15,783 bases of DNA, taken from assembly GCA_937893835.1 (NCBI GenBank), contig CALCSS010000033.1, positions 1-15,783 on the forward strand, given 5' to 3'. Of this stretch, positions 14,249 through 15,783 are shown in pieces (position 1 is the first letter of the stretch; every line of letters begins with the position of its first letter). This DNA is from an uncultured Fidelibacterota bacterium (GTDB taxonomy: Bacteria; Fidelibacterota; Marinisomatia; Marinisomatales; UBA1611). The notes below the pieces were generated by a model. That model was not told where the DNA came from. It ran no database searches and saw nothing but the letters and a program-made list of their open reading frames with translations. The translations under genes and the position numbers were made by a program.

Positions 14249-15256
14249 TTGAAAATTGACATACACACTCATATTCTGCCGAAGACCTGGCCAGATCTAG
14301 AGAGAAAATTTGGCTACGGTGGGTGGATAAGTCTTGATCATCATGCCAAAGATTCGGCCAAGATGATAAAAGATGGTAAATGCTTTCGAATGGTCGAATG
14401 TAATTGTTGGGACCCTGTCGCACGTATTGATGAATGCAGAGAGACATATGTTGATGTTCAAGTCCTCTCAACCGTTCCAGCGATGTTCAACTATTGGGCA
14501 AGACCAGACCATACCCTGTTCATGTCAAAATTGATCAATGACCATATTGCTATGGTTGTGGATGAACATCCAAATAGGTTTCTTGGACTGGGTACCATAC
14601 CTATGCAAGATGATAAATTAGCGATTGGAGAGCTGGAGCGTTGTATCAAGGACCTAGGCCTAATTGGTATCCAGATCGGTTCAAATATAAATGGGACCAA
14701 TCTCAATGACGAATCGATATTCTCTATCTTTGAGGCTGCAAGAGACCTAGGCGCATCCATTTTCATTCATCCCTGGGACATCATGGGAAGAGAAGAAATG
14801 GAAAAGTATTGGCTGCCTTGGCTGGTCGGAATGCCCGCTGAGACAAGTAGAGCGATCTGTTCAATGATATTTGGTGGGGTCTTTGAGAAACTACCAGATC
14901 TTAGGGTTGCCTTTGCCCATGGAGGAGGTGCCTTTCCTGCCACGGTTGGCCGAATTCAACATGGTTTTGATGTGCGACCTGATCTTTGTGCCATCGACAA
15001 TGATATTGACCCTAAGGAGTATCTAGGAAAGTTCTGGGTGGATTCGCTGGTACATGATATTGAGATGCTTAAATACCTCATAGGTAAGGTAGGTGATAGA
15101 AAAATCGCCTTGGGGTCTGACTATCCATTCCCGCTTGGAGAGGAATTACCTGGTTCATTGATCGAAAGTTCGGACCTTGTTACCTCAACAAAGGAAAATA
15201 TCTTATATAAGAATGCCTTGGATTGGTTAGGGCTCCCGCATGGTCACTTTGAATAA
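14249..15256 (+). CDS. nbaD: 2-amino-3-carboxymuconate-6-semialdehyde decarboxylase (ACMSD)
   Basis: 335 residues, a zinc-dependent amidohydrolase-fold decarboxylase. It removes CO2 from ACMS to give 2-aminomuconate semialdehyde, steering carbon away from spontaneous quinolinate (NAD) formation. Zn ligands are His6 and His8 (IDIHTHILPKTWPDLERKFG), His174 (FIHPWD) and Asp291 (GSDYPFPLG), with His224 in AHGGGAFP as the catalytic His and Arg47 near NCWDP. WLPWLVGMPAETSRAICSM (188-206) and RPDLCAIDN are hallmark stretches. The start is TTG: the preceding in-frame codons are ATT, TCG and the previous gene's TGA, so no upstream start is possible except ATT, and the animal protein begins with almost the same MKIDIHSHILPK as I recall. 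No Shine-Dalgarno, so coupling to the previous gene is likely. The stop overlaps the kynureninase start (TAATG). Confidence 0.97.
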   Translation: MKIDIHTHILPKTWPDLERKFGYGGWISLDHHAKDSAKMIKDGKCFRMVECNCWDPVARIDECRETYVDVQVLSTVPAMFNYWARPDHTLFMSKLINDHIAMVVDEHPNRFLGLGTIPMQDDKLAIGELERCIKDLGLIGIQIGSNINGTNLNDESIFSIFEAARDLGASIFIHPWDIMGREEMEKYWLPWLVGMPAETSRAICSMIFGGVFEKLPDLRVAFAHGGGAFPATVGRIQHGFDVRPDLCAIDNDIDPKEYLGKFWVDSLVHDIEMLKYLIGKVGDRKIALGSDYPFPLGEELPGSLIESSDLVTSTKENILYKNALDWLGLPHGHFE

Positions 15257-15783
15257 TGTACGATAGCTCAAAATCCTTTGCTCTGTCCATGGATCAAAAT
15301 GACAGATTAAGTTCATACCGCCAACAATTTAATTATCCTAAAAATCATCTTGGAGAGGACCTGATCTACTTTTGTGGTAACTCTTTAGGATTACAGCCTA
15401 AGACTGCCACCGATCAAATGAAAAAAGAATTTGCCATATGGTCTGAAAAAGGTGTGTTGGGGCAAGAGAGTAGGTGGGTCGCTTACCACGAGAGGCTCAC
15501 TAGATCTTCAGCAAATTTGGTTGGTGCAAATGAGACAGAGGTTGTGATCATGAACGCATTGACGGTCAATATCCATTTTCTTCTTATATCCTTCTACCAG
15601 CCAAATGAAAAAAAATTCAAGATATTGATGGAAAAGGATGCATTCCCATCTGACCAATATGCCATTCAAAGTCAGATTGATTTCCATGGATATGACCCCA
15701 AAGATGCATTGATCGAGATCTCTCCACGAAAGGGTGAGAGAATATTATGCCATAAAGATATTATTGATTCTATAGATGAACAT
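15256..15783 (+). CDS. kynU: Kynureninase, N-terminal 176 residues (cut by the right edge)
   Basis: The frame opens at the ATG at 15256, sharing one base with the ACMSD stop, and stays open for 176 codons to the edge. It contains LIYFCGNSLGLQPK (about 36-49), WSEKGVLGQESRWVAYHERL (about 62-81), MNALTVNIHFLLISFYQP (about 99-116) and KDAFPSDQYAIQSQIDFHG (about 127-145), all kynureninase hallmarks around the PLP phosphate and substrate sites. This PLP enzyme cleaves 3-hydroxykynurenine to 3-hydroxyanthranilate and alanine, feeding the dioxygenase two genes upstream. The catalytic PLP-binding Lys is beyond the window. An internal ATG at 15289 (MDQND) is a less likely start. Confidence 0.95.
   Translation, partial: MYDSSKSFALSMDQNDRLSSYRQQFNYPKNHLGEDLIYFCGNSLGLQPKTATDQMKKEFAIWSEKGVLGQESRWVAYHERLTRSSANLVGANETEVVIMNALTVNIHFLLISFYQPNEKKFKILMEKDAFPSDQYAIQSQIDFHGYDPKDALIEISPRKGERILCHKDIIDSIDEH

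Overview
The window looks like a low-GC (roughly 40% by eye), gene-dense chromosome segment from a marine-type Gram-negative bacterium. The TonB receptor with an N-terminal carboxypeptidase-like regulatory domain, several short lipoproteins and secreted amidohydrolase tandems suggest the Bacteroidota / FCB superphylum; Candidatus Marinimicrobia (SAR406) is plausible. This placement is inferred from gene style, not from a marker gene. No tRNA, rRNA, CRISPR array, insertion sequence or phage gene was seen.

Left part (1-3897): a minus-strand ferritin/bacterioferritin-like gene runs off the left edge. It diverges from a plus-strand, tightly packed set: a TetR-type regulator, a TonB-dependent outer-membrane receptor (ATGA overlap with the regulator), a small lipoprotein and a DUF454/YbaN membrane protein. 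The divergent gap holds a perfect 6-5-6 palindrome and a TATAAT box just before the regulator.

Middle part (3901-9067, minus strand): three genes are coupled by overlapping stop and start codons. They are a LOG-family (PGGxGTxxE) nucleotide-hydrolase homologue, a roughly 1012-residue secreted protein with two fused amidohydrolase domains, and a 439-residue secreted amidohydrolase. Of the three amidohydrolase domains only one keeps the metal-binding histidines.

Right part (9191-15783, plus strand): after a small lipoprotein comes a tryptophan catabolic cluster. It contains tryptophan 2,3-dioxygenase, an SDR protein without the usual Tyr/Lys pair, 2-aminomuconate-semialdehyde dehydrogenase, a thioredoxin-fold [2Fe-2S] ferredoxin, a RidA-family 2-aminomuconate deaminase, 3-hydroxyanthranilate 3,4-dioxygenase, ACMS decarboxylase and the 5' part of kynureninase, cut by the right edge. 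These would take tryptophan through kynurenine and 3-hydroxyanthranilate into the 2-aminomuconate (meta-cleavage) branch instead of NAD synthesis. Kynurenine formamidase and kynurenine 3-monooxygenase are not in the window and may lie just beyond it. The most interesting unexplained pieces are the SDR and the ferredoxin embedded in the pathway, the resemblance of several enzymes to their animal counterparts, and the degenerate amidohydrolase tandem.
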